In this document: positions 48,554 through 55,405 of the stretch, one piece after another
How positions within the stretch are numbered: the first letter of the stretch is position 1
How the letters are laid out: every line of letters begins with the position of its first letter
Source: Ramlibacter henchirensis
Lineage (GTDB): Bacteria > Pseudomonadota > Gammaproteobacteria > Burkholderiales > Burkholderiaceae_C
DNA: 64,000 nucleotides
Direction of reading: 5' to 3'
Assembly (NCBI RefSeq): GCF_004682015.1
Contig: NZ_SMLM01000001.1
Span: 868,001-932,000, forward strand
Program-made: the position numbers and the translations under genes
Notes under the pieces: generated by a model
Seen by the model: only the letters and a program-made list of their open reading frames with translations
The model's database searches: none
Told to the model about the DNA's origin: nothing

Positions 48554-50115
48554 GCCCGCCGCTGCCCGTCCTCATCGTGGGCGCGGGGCCCACCGGCCTG
48601 GTGCTGGCCAACCTGCTCGGCCAGCGGGGCGTGCCTGCCGTGGTGATCGAGAAACGCAGCGACGTCTGGGACATCCCGCGCGCGATCGCGTTCGACGACG
48701 AAAGCCTGCGAAGCATGCAGGGCCTGGGCCTGGCGCACGCCCTGCGCGCGCGGCTGGTGGAAGGCTGCCGCGCGCGCTACTTCCGCCAGCCGGCGGCGAG
48801 GGTGAACGGCCGCACGCGGCCGCTGATCCGCTTCGATCCGCGGCCGGGGCTGTACGGTTTCGAGAAGATCAACAGCTTCGCGCAGCCGGACCTGGAGCGC
48901 ATCTGGCGCGACGAGCTCGCGCGCTTCGCCCATGTGCAGCTTCGCTTCGGCTGGGCATTCGAGTCGTTCCGGCAGGACGCCGAGGGCGTCACCGTGACCG
49001 TGAAGAACGCCGCCGGGCAGGTGCAGGAACTGCGCGGCAGCTACCTGGTCGCCTGCGACGGCGGGCGCAGCCCGGTGCGGGAATGCGCCGGCATCGCGAT
49101 GGAGGGCTCCTCGTTCGTCGAGAAATGGCTGGTGATCGACACCGTCAACGACACGAAGAACGACGCGTGCTACACGTTCTACTGCCACCCTTCGCGCCCG
49201 TCCATGGAAGGGCAGGGACCGAAGGGCATGAGGCGCTACGAGTTCATGCTGCTGCCCGGTGAAACCGAGGAGCAGCTGCTGCGCGACGACACCATCGAGC
49301 GCCTCGTCGCCTACGACAAGCCGCTGCAGCGGCAGGACCTGTGGCGCAAGACGGTCTACACCTTCCACGCGCGCAAGGCCGCCGCGCTGCGGCGCGGTCG
49401 CGTGCTGATCGCGGGCGATGCGGCGCACATGATGCCGCCCTTCGCGGGGCAGGGCATGAACTCCGGCATCCGCGATGCCGCCAACCTGGCGTGGAAGCTC
49501 GAGCTGGTCCTCCTGCACGGGGCCGGCGATCGCATCCTGGACAGCTACGAAGCGGAGCGCCGCCCGCACTTCGAACGCCTCATGCGTCTGAGCGTGCGCC
49601 TCGGACGCTTCGTGATGACCCGCCAACCCGCGCTCGCCCTGTTGCGCAACACGATCTATTTCACGATCGAGAGCCTGCCGCCCGTGAAGCGGTGGATCAC
49701 GGATCGCAACTTCAACGTGCCCTCCCGCCACCGTGCGGGGCTGTACCAGGAGCTGGGCCGCGCCTGCGGCCTCGCGCGCGTCGGCGAGATGCTGCCGCAG
49801 CCGCGCGTGGGTGCGCGACACGGCGGCGGGCTGCTCGACGAACACTTGGGCACGGGATTCGCCCTGCTGGTACCGCCGGGCGGCGGAACCGATACCGGCG
49901 TGCATGTGCTGCAGCGCTCGCACGTGGGCCGCCGACTCGCGCCGCGCGTGGTGGAGGTCGGCCCCGGCGCCCTCGAACTCGATTCGGGCAAGCGCCTGCT
50001 CGCACCGGGCATGGCGGCGCTGGTGCGGCCGGATCGCTTCGTCGCCGCGATCTTTCCCGTCGCCGAAGCCGGGGCGCAGGCGCCCGCGCTGGAAGCGCTG
50101 TTCGGACTCGACTGA
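48550..50115 (+). CDS. FAD-dependent aromatic hydroxylase (MhpA-like)
   Basis: 521-aa class A flavoprotein monooxygenase. The N-terminal Rossmann motif LIVGAGPTGLVLANLLG, the middle NAD(P)H/FAD DG-motif VACDGGRSPVREC, and GDAAHMMPPFAGQGMNSGIRD in the third FAD motif are intact, and a C-terminal thioredoxin-like segment is present as in MhpA/PheA. It probably hydroxylates a phenolic ring ahead of extradiol cleavage. GTG 48550 overlaps the ligase stop (GTGA). Confidence 0.9.
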   Translation: MSPPLPVLIVGAGPTGLVLANLLGQRGVPAVVIEKRSDVWDIPRAIAFDDESLRSMQGLGLAHALRARLVEGCRARYFRQPAARVNGRTRPLIRFDPRPGLYGFEKINSFAQPDLERIWRDELARFAHVQLRFGWAFESFRQDAEGVTVTVKNAAGQVQELRGSYLVACDGGRSPVRECAGIAMEGSSFVEKWLVIDTVNDTKNDACYTFYCHPSRPSMEGQGPKGMRRYEFMLLPGETEEQLLRDDTIERLVAYDKPLQRQDLWRKTVYTFHARKAAALRRGRVLIAGDAAHMMPPFAGQGMNSGIRDAANLAWKLELVLLHGAGDRILDSYEAERRPHFERLMRLSVRLGRFVMTRQPALALLRNTIYFTIESLPPVKRWITDRNFNVPSRHRAGLYQELGRACGLARVGEMLPQPRVGARHGGGLLDEHLGTGFALLVPPGGGTDTGVHVLQRSHVGRRLAPRVVEVGPGALELDSGKRLLAPGMAALVRPDRFVAAIFPVAEAGAQAPALEALFGLD

Positions 50116-50134
50116 CACGCAACCGAGGACATCG

Positions 50135-51709
50135 ATGGAGACACGAATCACCGGCAACCCCCATGGCCTGCTGCTGTACGACTACCCGGCGTCGCCCTGC
50201 GCGCGCCGGGTGCGCATCACGCTGGTCGAGAAGGGCCTCGCCTGGGACACGCAGCAGATCGACCTGTCCAGGCTCGAACAGAGGCATCCCGATTACCTGG
50301 CGATCAACCCGAACGGGCTGGTCCCGGTGCTCGCCCACGGCGAGCGCGTGCTGTGGGAATCGAGCGTCATCACGCAGTACCTCGACGACGCATTCCCGCA
50401 GCCGCGGCTCTACCCGGACGACCCCTGGGAACTGGCGCAGGTCCGCGCCTGGCAGGGCGCGGCGCAGGCAATGGGCAAGGACTACCGGCCGCTGCTCTAC
50501 CAGCGCCTGATCGGCCCCATCGTCCGCGCGAAGCACTCGCTGGAGGAGACGCTCGCGATCGCGCGGCTGTCGACGCAGGAGCCCGCCGATCTCCACTGGG
50601 AGGCGCGTGTCTGGAACCTCGCGGTCCTGACCCCCTCGGAACAGGAGGACACCGAAGAGCGTCTGTATGCCTGGCTCGACGAGTTGGAGGACGCCCTTCA
50701 CGGCCGTGTGTGGCTGGTGGGCGAGCGCTTCAGCCAGGCCGAGATCTCGGTCTATCCGCCGGTGGCCATGCTCCCCCATCTCGGGATCTCGATCGACGAG
50801 GTTCGCTATCCGCGCACGCGCGCGTGGATGCACCGCCTGGAGAATCGTCCCAGCTTCGTGCAGACGCTGACGAAACAGGACAAGGCGCTGCAGAAGCTGG
50901 CCCGCAGCGGCGTGCTGGCCTGGCTGGGTCGGGTGGTGGCGCTGGCGCCCCGTCAGCGCACGCTCTGGCAGAAGGCGGGCTTGCGCGTGCTCCGGGGCAT
51001 GTTGCTGAAGGCCGATCGCGCCAACGCGCCGCGCGCCGGACGGCGGCAGCCGATCCGCAAGCCGCAACCCGCGCGCGTGCCGCCCGCATCGCGCACGCGA
51101 CCGCTGTGGCCGGTGGACCTGCGCATGGCGGCCCAGCCCTATGTGCTTCGCGCCGACGAAGCGGCGCCGGAGACCGCCGCCCTGCGCCGCCTGTTGAACG
51201 AGCTGGGGCTGACCTGTGCATTCGAGCCGGGGCCGCGCGACGGCTCGACCGTGCTGCGGCATGGGCTGCGCGAGGTGCGTGACGTCGGCGCGATCGCCGA
51301 ATACGCCGCCGCCGTGACCGGCGACGACCGCTGGTTCCCGCGCGACATCCACCTGCTCGCGAGAGCGCGCATGTGGCTCGCGTTCGACGAGGCCATGCAC
51401 AAGGAATACCTGCCGCTCGCCTGGGAGAAGCGCCCGGGCGCGAACCGCCCGCGCTTCGACCGCACCCCCGAGCATGCGCGTGCGCTGCTGCGCGCGCGGC
51501 TGGACACCGTCGAAGCGGAGCTCTCGAGCCGCCCGTACCTGCTGGGACCGCGGCCCTGCTTCGCCGACCTCGCGCTGCACGCGCGCTTCAGCACGTTTCC
51601 CGGCCTGGGTATCGCCATCGGGAGCGGCAGCCACCCAGCGGTGCGGGAGTGGCTGCGCCGGCTGGAGCCCGTTCACGCCGAGGCTGATGAGACAATCCGG
51701 GTTCGTTGA
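50135..51709 (+). CDS. Tandem glutathione S-transferase-like protein
   Basis: 524 aa, about twice the usual GST length. Residues ~12-240 form a standard GST: a thioredoxin-fold part with DYPASPCARRVRITLVEKGL and the glutathione site NGLVPVL...WESSVITQYLDD, then an all-alpha part. A basic linker (~280-340, rich in Arg/Pro) leads to a second region (~345-524) that resembles another GST with a weak N-half and a clear all-alpha half (LLGPRPCFADLALHARFS). The active residue in the first unit is Ser/Cys in SPC. It may act in isomerisation or detoxification of pathway intermediates (inference). Confidence 0.82.
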   Translation: METRITGNPHGLLLYDYPASPCARRVRITLVEKGLAWDTQQIDLSRLEQRHPDYLAINPNGLVPVLAHGERVLWESSVITQYLDDAFPQPRLYPDDPWELAQVRAWQGAAQAMGKDYRPLLYQRLIGPIVRAKHSLEETLAIARLSTQEPADLHWEARVWNLAVLTPSEQEDTEERLYAWLDELEDALHGRVWLVGERFSQAEISVYPPVAMLPHLGISIDEVRYPRTRAWMHRLENRPSFVQTLTKQDKALQKLARSGVLAWLGRVVALAPRQRTLWQKAGLRVLRGMLLKADRANAPRAGRRQPIRKPQPARVPPASRTRPLWPVDLRMAAQPYVLRADEAAPETAALRRLLNELGLTCAFEPGPRDGSTVLRHGLREVRDVGAIAEYAAAVTGDDRWFPRDIHLLARARMWLAFDEAMHKEYLPLAWEKRPGANRPRFDRTPEHARALLRARLDTVEAELSSRPYLLGPRPCFADLALHARFSTFPGLGIAIGSGSHPAVREWLRRLEPVHAEADETIRVR

Positions 51710-51738
51710 CCCGCGGCACGGCGCACCGTGCACGTCGC

Positions 51739-52392
51739 ATGCAAAAAAAGGTGAAGGAAGAGACCGCGGTCCCGCGCGGCCGCGGCCGGCCGAAGAAGGA
51801 ACAGCCGGATGCCGACACGCGACAGCTGATCCTGCGCGCGGCGACGCAGGAGTTCCGCGAGCAAGGCTACGGCGGCGCGTCCGTCGCCAACATCTGCAAG
51901 CGGGCGCAGATCGCCAACGGAACCTTCTACATCCATTTTCCCGACAAGGCGCAGCTGTACGGCGAGCTGATAGGGGGCACCTTCGCCCGGCTGGCCGAGG
52001 CCTTGGTGAAGGCCCAGGTGGAGAACGCCGGACTGGGGGCGGAGGAGCTGGAACGGCGCGACGTCGAGATCATCGTCAACTTCGCCGAGTCCAACCGCGA
52101 CACGCTGCTGGTCGCCTTCAACGAGCGTGCGCTCGCGCCCTCCGAGGAGGCTTCGCTGATCGACATGTTCGCCAGCCAGCGCGCCGCCGACTTCCGGCGC
52201 GGGCGCCTCACGGGGCGGTTCCGCGCCGACGTGAATCCCGTGATCACCGCCTACGCCGAGACCGGCCTGATCGCTGAAGTGCTGCGCTGGTGGCTGCAGA
52301 ACCCGCGCGCGATCAGCAAGGCGAAGTTGATCGAGGAGCTCCTCGCGCTGAAGCTTCGGCTGTCGCAGCCCGAGCGCGCCGGCCGCCCTTAG
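51739..52392 (+). CDS. TetR family regulator with N-terminal AT-hook-like motif
   Basis: 217 aa. The TetR HTH (~25-75: TRQLILRAATQEFREQGYGGASVANICKRAQIANGTFYIHFPDK) is classic, followed by a helical ligand-binding domain. The first 20 residues contain PRGRGRPKK, an AT-hook-like minor-groove motif. It is the last gene of the dioxygenase operon, 29 bp after the GST gene. As the only regulator in the cluster it is the obvious candidate to bind the TTATGAG-N6-CTCATAA sites, giving negative autoregulation (inference). Confidence 0.9.
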   Translation: MQKKVKEETAVPRGRGRPKKEQPDADTRQLILRAATQEFREQGYGGASVANICKRAQIANGTFYIHFPDKAQLYGELIGGTFARLAEALVKAQVENAGLGAEELERRDVEIIVNFAESNRDTLLVAFNERALAPSEEASLIDMFASQRAADFRRGRLTGRFRADVNPVITAYAETGLIAEVLRWWLQNPRAISKAKLIEELLALKLRLSQPERAGRP

Positions 52393-52441
52393 GTCGCGCG
52401 CTGCGCGGCAGTCGTGCAAGCCCATCTGCACGCGCGTTCCA

Positions 52442-52484
52442 AATCCGTAGGGGAAACGTGGGGCCGGCTTTCTAACCTTTGCGT
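52442..52484 (+). promoter_or_regulatory. Conserved ~43-bp promoter-like box, copy 1
   Basis: The sequence reads AATCCGTAGG-G-GAAACGTG, an 11-bp spacer, CTAACCTT, then TGCGT. A near-identical box lies at 53003-53044. It ends 57 bp before the DUF4148-like start. The GAAAC/CTAA arrangement recalls an alternative (ECF-like) sigma promoter, but this is inference. Confidence 0.6.
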
Positions 52485-52541
52485 GCCTTTCGGGAATCGC
52501 CTGGAAAGCACACCACCCCCAACCCTTTCGGAGACACCACC

Positions 52542-52895
52542 ATGAACCGCTACACCGCCGCAACCCTCCTGGCCTGCATCGCCGCCGTCTCGGCCGGACA
52601 GGCCATGGCCGAGACGCCCACCATCGACCCGACCCCGTTCGTGTCCACCAAGTCCCGTGCCGATGTGAAGAACGAACTGGCCGAGTTCAAGAAGTCCGGC
52701 GTCAATCCCTGGGCTAGCTCGTACGACCCGATCAAGTACTTCAGCAGCACCAAGTCGCGCGAACAGGTCACGGCCGAGTTCATGGGCAACCGCGACCAGG
52801 TCGCTGCCAGCACCGCCGAAGACAGCGGCTCGAGCCACATGGCCCAGCGTCGCGTCCAGCCCGCCGGCGGGAGCATGGACGTCGCGTCCCGCTGA
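52542..52895 (+). CDS. Small exported DUF4148-like protein
   Basis: 117 aa. A signal peptide (MNRYTAATLLACIAAVSAGQAMA-E) is followed by a short charged domain with TKSRADVKNELAEFKKSGVNPWASSYDP and then a second near-repeat TKSREQVTAEFMGNRD. This resembles the DUF4148 family of small periplasmic Burkholderiales proteins of unknown role. GGAGAC lies 7 nt before ATG 52542. It stands alone between the promoter box and a terminator. Confidence 0.8.
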   Translation: MNRYTAATLLACIAAVSAGQAMAETPTIDPTPFVSTKSRADVKNELAEFKKSGVNPWASSYDPIKYFSSTKSREQVTAEFMGNRDQVAASTAEDSGSSHMAQRRVQPAGGSMDVASR

Positions 52896-52924
52896 CTTCG
52901 CGCGGCTCGCCGGCCCTCCAAACA

Positions 52925-52948
52925 GCCGCCCTCCCGGGCGGCTTTTTT
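52925..52948 (+). terminator. Rho-independent terminator after the DUF4148-like gene
   Basis: A 7-bp GC stem GCCGCCC/GGGCGGC around TCCC is followed by six T residues. Confidence 0.93.
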
Positions 52949-53002
52949 CATCGCGAGCGGCGGGTCGCGGGGACGTCGCACCGGCGCCGAACGCGCAATC
53001 CG

Positions 53003-53044
53003 AATCCGTAGGCGAAACGTGAAGGCCGCTTCCTAACCTTGCGT
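53003..53044 (+). promoter_or_regulatory. Conserved ~43-bp promoter-like box, copy 2
   Basis: AATCCGTAGG-C-GAAACGTG, an 11-bp spacer, CTAACCTT, then GCGT. It matches copy 1 at 18 of 19 bases in the left block and all 8 in CTAACCTT, whereas the spacers differ. It lies 19 bp before the next start and is the likely promoter of the following efflux run. Confidence 0.6.
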
Positions 53045-53063
53045 CTCATTCAGAGGAGCCGTT

Positions 53064-53261
53064 TTGAAAGAGATCAAGACCTACGTCATCCGCTTCTACC
53101 GCCGCGACTCCGCGGTGGCCGGAGTGGTCGAGGACGTGCAGCTGCGCCGCTCGGCGGCGTTCCATTCGCAAGCGGAACTGTGCGCGCTGCTGGACGGACG
53201 CACGCCCTTTCCGCGCCGCAGCCCTGCCGAGCCGGGCCGCGAAAGCAGGCCACCCAAGTGA
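53064..53261 (+). CDS. Small hypothetical protein, first gene of the efflux operon
   Basis: 65 aa. The start is TTG 53064 with GAGGAG 5 nt upstream. The N-terminal half (KEIKTYVIRFYRRDSAVAGVVEDVQ) looks like a beta-alpha unit, and the C-terminal third is Arg/Pro-rich and probably unstructured. No signal peptide or membrane helix. I do not recognise a family. Its place directly behind the promoter box supports it being real. Confidence 0.6.
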   Translation: MKEIKTYVIRFYRRDSAVAGVVEDVQLRRSAAFHSQAELCALLDGRTPFPRRSPAEPGRESRPPK

Positions 53262-53304
53262 GACCCACCACCAGGACCCATCACCGCACGACTGGAGATT
53301 CATC

Positions 53305-53757
53305 ATGAACAGACGCAATTTCTTCATCCTCCTGGCCGCCGGATCGGCCGCTTCCCTCTCGTACGCAGAGCCCGGCGGGCTGGCCATGCACCGCCACGGC
53401 GGATTTGCCGCGGGGTCGCAGGGCGAACTCGCGGGCGCTTCCGCCCGGGGCTTCTCGACCGCATCCGGCGGCCAGGGCCTGCGCGTCGGCAAGGTGCAGC
53501 GCCAGGCCGACGGTTCCGCCAGCGCCAGCATGAACGCTTCCGCGACGACGTCGCAGGGCGGGACCTACGAGCGCCAGGGCACCTACTCGCGTGACGCACA
53601 GGGCAACGGCACGGCGCAACGCAGCACGCAGATGACCAATGCGCAGACGGGCGTGACGATGGACGCGTCGCGCGCGTACACGTCCGGCAGCGGCGTGTCG
53701 CGTTCGGCCACGTGCCACGACGCTTCAGGCAACACCGTCTCGTGCGGCAGCCGCTGA
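53305..53757 (+). CDS. Exported Ser/Thr/Gly-rich hypothetical protein
   Basis: 150 aa. The signal-like start MNRRNFFILLAAGSAASLSYA-E is followed by a low-complexity polar domain with repeating patterns (SASMNASATTSQGGTYERQ, QMTNAQTGVTMDASRAY) and a C-terminal pair of cysteines (SATCHDASGNTVSCGSR) that may form a disulfide. No known domain was recognised. It lies in the same run as the efflux genes, 43 bp after the 65-aa gene. Confidence 0.7.
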   Translation: MNRRNFFILLAAGSAASLSYAEPGGLAMHRHGGFAAGSQGELAGASARGFSTASGGQGLRVGKVQRQADGSASASMNASATTSQGGTYERQGTYSRDAQGNGTAQRSTQMTNAQTGVTMDASRAYTSGSGVSRSATCHDASGNTVSCGSR

Positions 53758-53768
53758 GGGAGGACACC

Positions 53769-54272
53769 ATGGAATCACTCCTCTCGCGCAAGTCGCCGTT
53801 CACAGGCTTCGCCCTGGTTTCCGGCATGGCGTGCCTCGCCGCGGCCGCGATCGCCGCCGAGCCGTCGCCGGTTGTCTATCCCGCCCGCGGGCAGAGCAGC
53901 CAGCAGCTCGACAAGGACCGCTACGAGTGCCATGACTGGTCGCGCTCGCAATCCGGCTTCGACCCGACACAGGCCTCGGCCGCGGCGCCGGCGGCAGCCC
54001 AGCCCGCGTCCCCCGCGAACCCCACCGGCGGGATGGTGCGCGGCGCGCTCGCCGGCGCGTCGGTCGCCGAGCTGGCGGACCGCGATGCGAGCAAGGGTGC
54101 GGCAGCCGGTGTCGCGGGCGCCGCAGCCGTTGGCCGCATCCGCACTGCAAGGCAGCAGCAGGGCGCCCAGCAGGCCGCCCAGCAGCAGAACGCAAGCCGG
54201 TCCCAGCAGAAGGCCACGTACGACCGTGCGTTCGGCGCCTGCATGGAAGGCCGCGGCTACGTCGTCAGATAA
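53769..54272 (+). CDS. Exported glycine-zipper family protein
   Basis: 167 aa. A hydrophobic signal region (~10-29) is followed by YPARGQSSQQLDKDRYECHDWSRSQSGFDP, a conserved start of YMGG/glycine-zipper proteins. Next come an Ala/Gly-rich zipper (GGMVRGALAGASVAELADRDASKGAAAGVAGAAAVG), a Gln-rich segment and RAFGACMEGRGYVVR with a conserved Cys. It may sit in or beneath the outer membrane. ATG 53769 is 11 bp after the previous stop. Confidence 0.78.
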   Translation: MESLLSRKSPFTGFALVSGMACLAAAAIAAEPSPVVYPARGQSSQQLDKDRYECHDWSRSQSGFDPTQASAAAPAAAQPASPANPTGGMVRGALAGASVAELADRDASKGAAAGVAGAAAVGRIRTARQQQGAQQAAQQQNASRSQQKATYDRAFGACMEGRGYVVR

Positions 54273-54307
54273 CCCGCGCCCGGCCGGGCGCCACGAGGAG
54301 ACACAGC

Positions 54308-55405
54308 ATGAAAACGATCCCTGCGACGGCCCTTCTCGGCATCACCTTGCTGATCGCCGGATGCGGCGCGGACCAACCGCCGCCCGTGGAGGAAGTGCGC
54401 CCCGTGCGCACGTCCGTCGCGGGGACGGCCGACGGCTCCGTCGGTGCCACCTACTCCGGGTCCATCCACGCCCGGTACGAGAGCCGCCTCGGCTTCGAGG
54501 CGTCGGGCCGGATCGCCGCCCGCCTGGTCGAGGTCGGCGCGCACGTGCGGCGCGGCCAGCCGCTGATGCGGCTGGACCCGGCGCAGGAGACGCTTCATAT
54601 GGCCAGCGCCATGGCCGAAGTGGAGTCCGCGCGAAGCCGCGTGGCGCAGGACCAGATCGACCTGCAGCGCACCGAGCAGCTGCTGGCGCGCTCGTTCGCG
54701 TCGCAGGCCGAGCTGGACCAGCAGAAGCTGAAGCTGGCCGAATCCCAGGCGCGCCTGAAATCCGCGACGGCGCAGCACCAGATCAAGGCCAACCAGCGCG
54801 CCTACACCGAGCTGCGCGCGGACCGCGACGGCGTGGTCAGCGCCATCAGTGCCGAGGCGGGGCAGGTCGTATCGGCCGGCCAGCAGGTCGTCACGATCGC
54901 GGGGGACGGCGAGCGCGAGGTGCTGGTGAGCATCCCCGAGTCGCGCGTCGAGGAACTGCGCTCGTCCAAGTCGCTGCAGGTCAACCTGTGGGCGCTCCCC
55001 GGCAAGCAGTACACGGGGCGCGTGCGGGAGCTCTCGCCCGACGCCGACAGCGTGACGCGCACCTACTCCGCACGCATCCGCATCGAGAAGCCGGATCCCT
55101 CGCTCCTGCTCGGCATGACGGCCTCCGTGGTGAACCCCGACGTGGGGGGCGCGAGCGCCATCCGCCTGCCGCTGTCGGCGATCTATGACCGCGACGGTAC
55201 GCCCCGCGTGTGGCTGGTCGACCCGAAGACCTCCACGGTTTCGCTGCGCGAAGTCAAGCTCGGGCGCGCCCAGGACGACAGCGTCCTGATCAACTCTGGG
55301 CTGGCCGGCGGCGAGACGATCGTCACCGCCGGCGCGCACCTGCTCCATGCGGGCCAGAAGGTCCGGCCCCTGTCCGCTCCCGCCGTCGCGCAGAGGCAGC
55401 CATGA
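54308..55405 (+). CDS. RND efflux periplasmic adaptor (membrane fusion protein), lipoprotein
   Basis: 365 aa. Lipobox LIAGC with Cys19 marks a lipidated protein. The lipoyl/barrel-sandwich halves (YSGSIHARYESRLGFEASGRI and RADRDGVVSAISAEAGQVVSAGQ) flank an alpha-helical hairpin (~100-165), followed by beta-barrel and membrane-proximal domains. It bridges the permease and TolC channel. The permease ATG overlaps its stop (ATGA), so coupling is tight. Confidence 0.93.
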   Translation: MKTIPATALLGITLLIAGCGADQPPPVEEVRPVRTSVAGTADGSVGATYSGSIHARYESRLGFEASGRIAARLVEVGAHVRRGQPLMRLDPAQETLHMASAMAEVESARSRVAQDQIDLQRTEQLLARSFASQAELDQQKLKLAESQARLKSATAQHQIKANQRAYTELRADRDGVVSAISAEAGQVVSAGQQVVTIAGDGEREVLVSIPESRVEELRSSKSLQVNLWALPGKQYTGRVRELSPDADSVTRTYSARIRIEKPDPSLLLGMTASVVNPDVGGASAIRLPLSAIYDRDGTPRVWLVDPKTSTVSLREVKLGRAQDDSVLINSGLAGGETIVTAGAHLLHAGQKVRPLSAPAVAQRQP

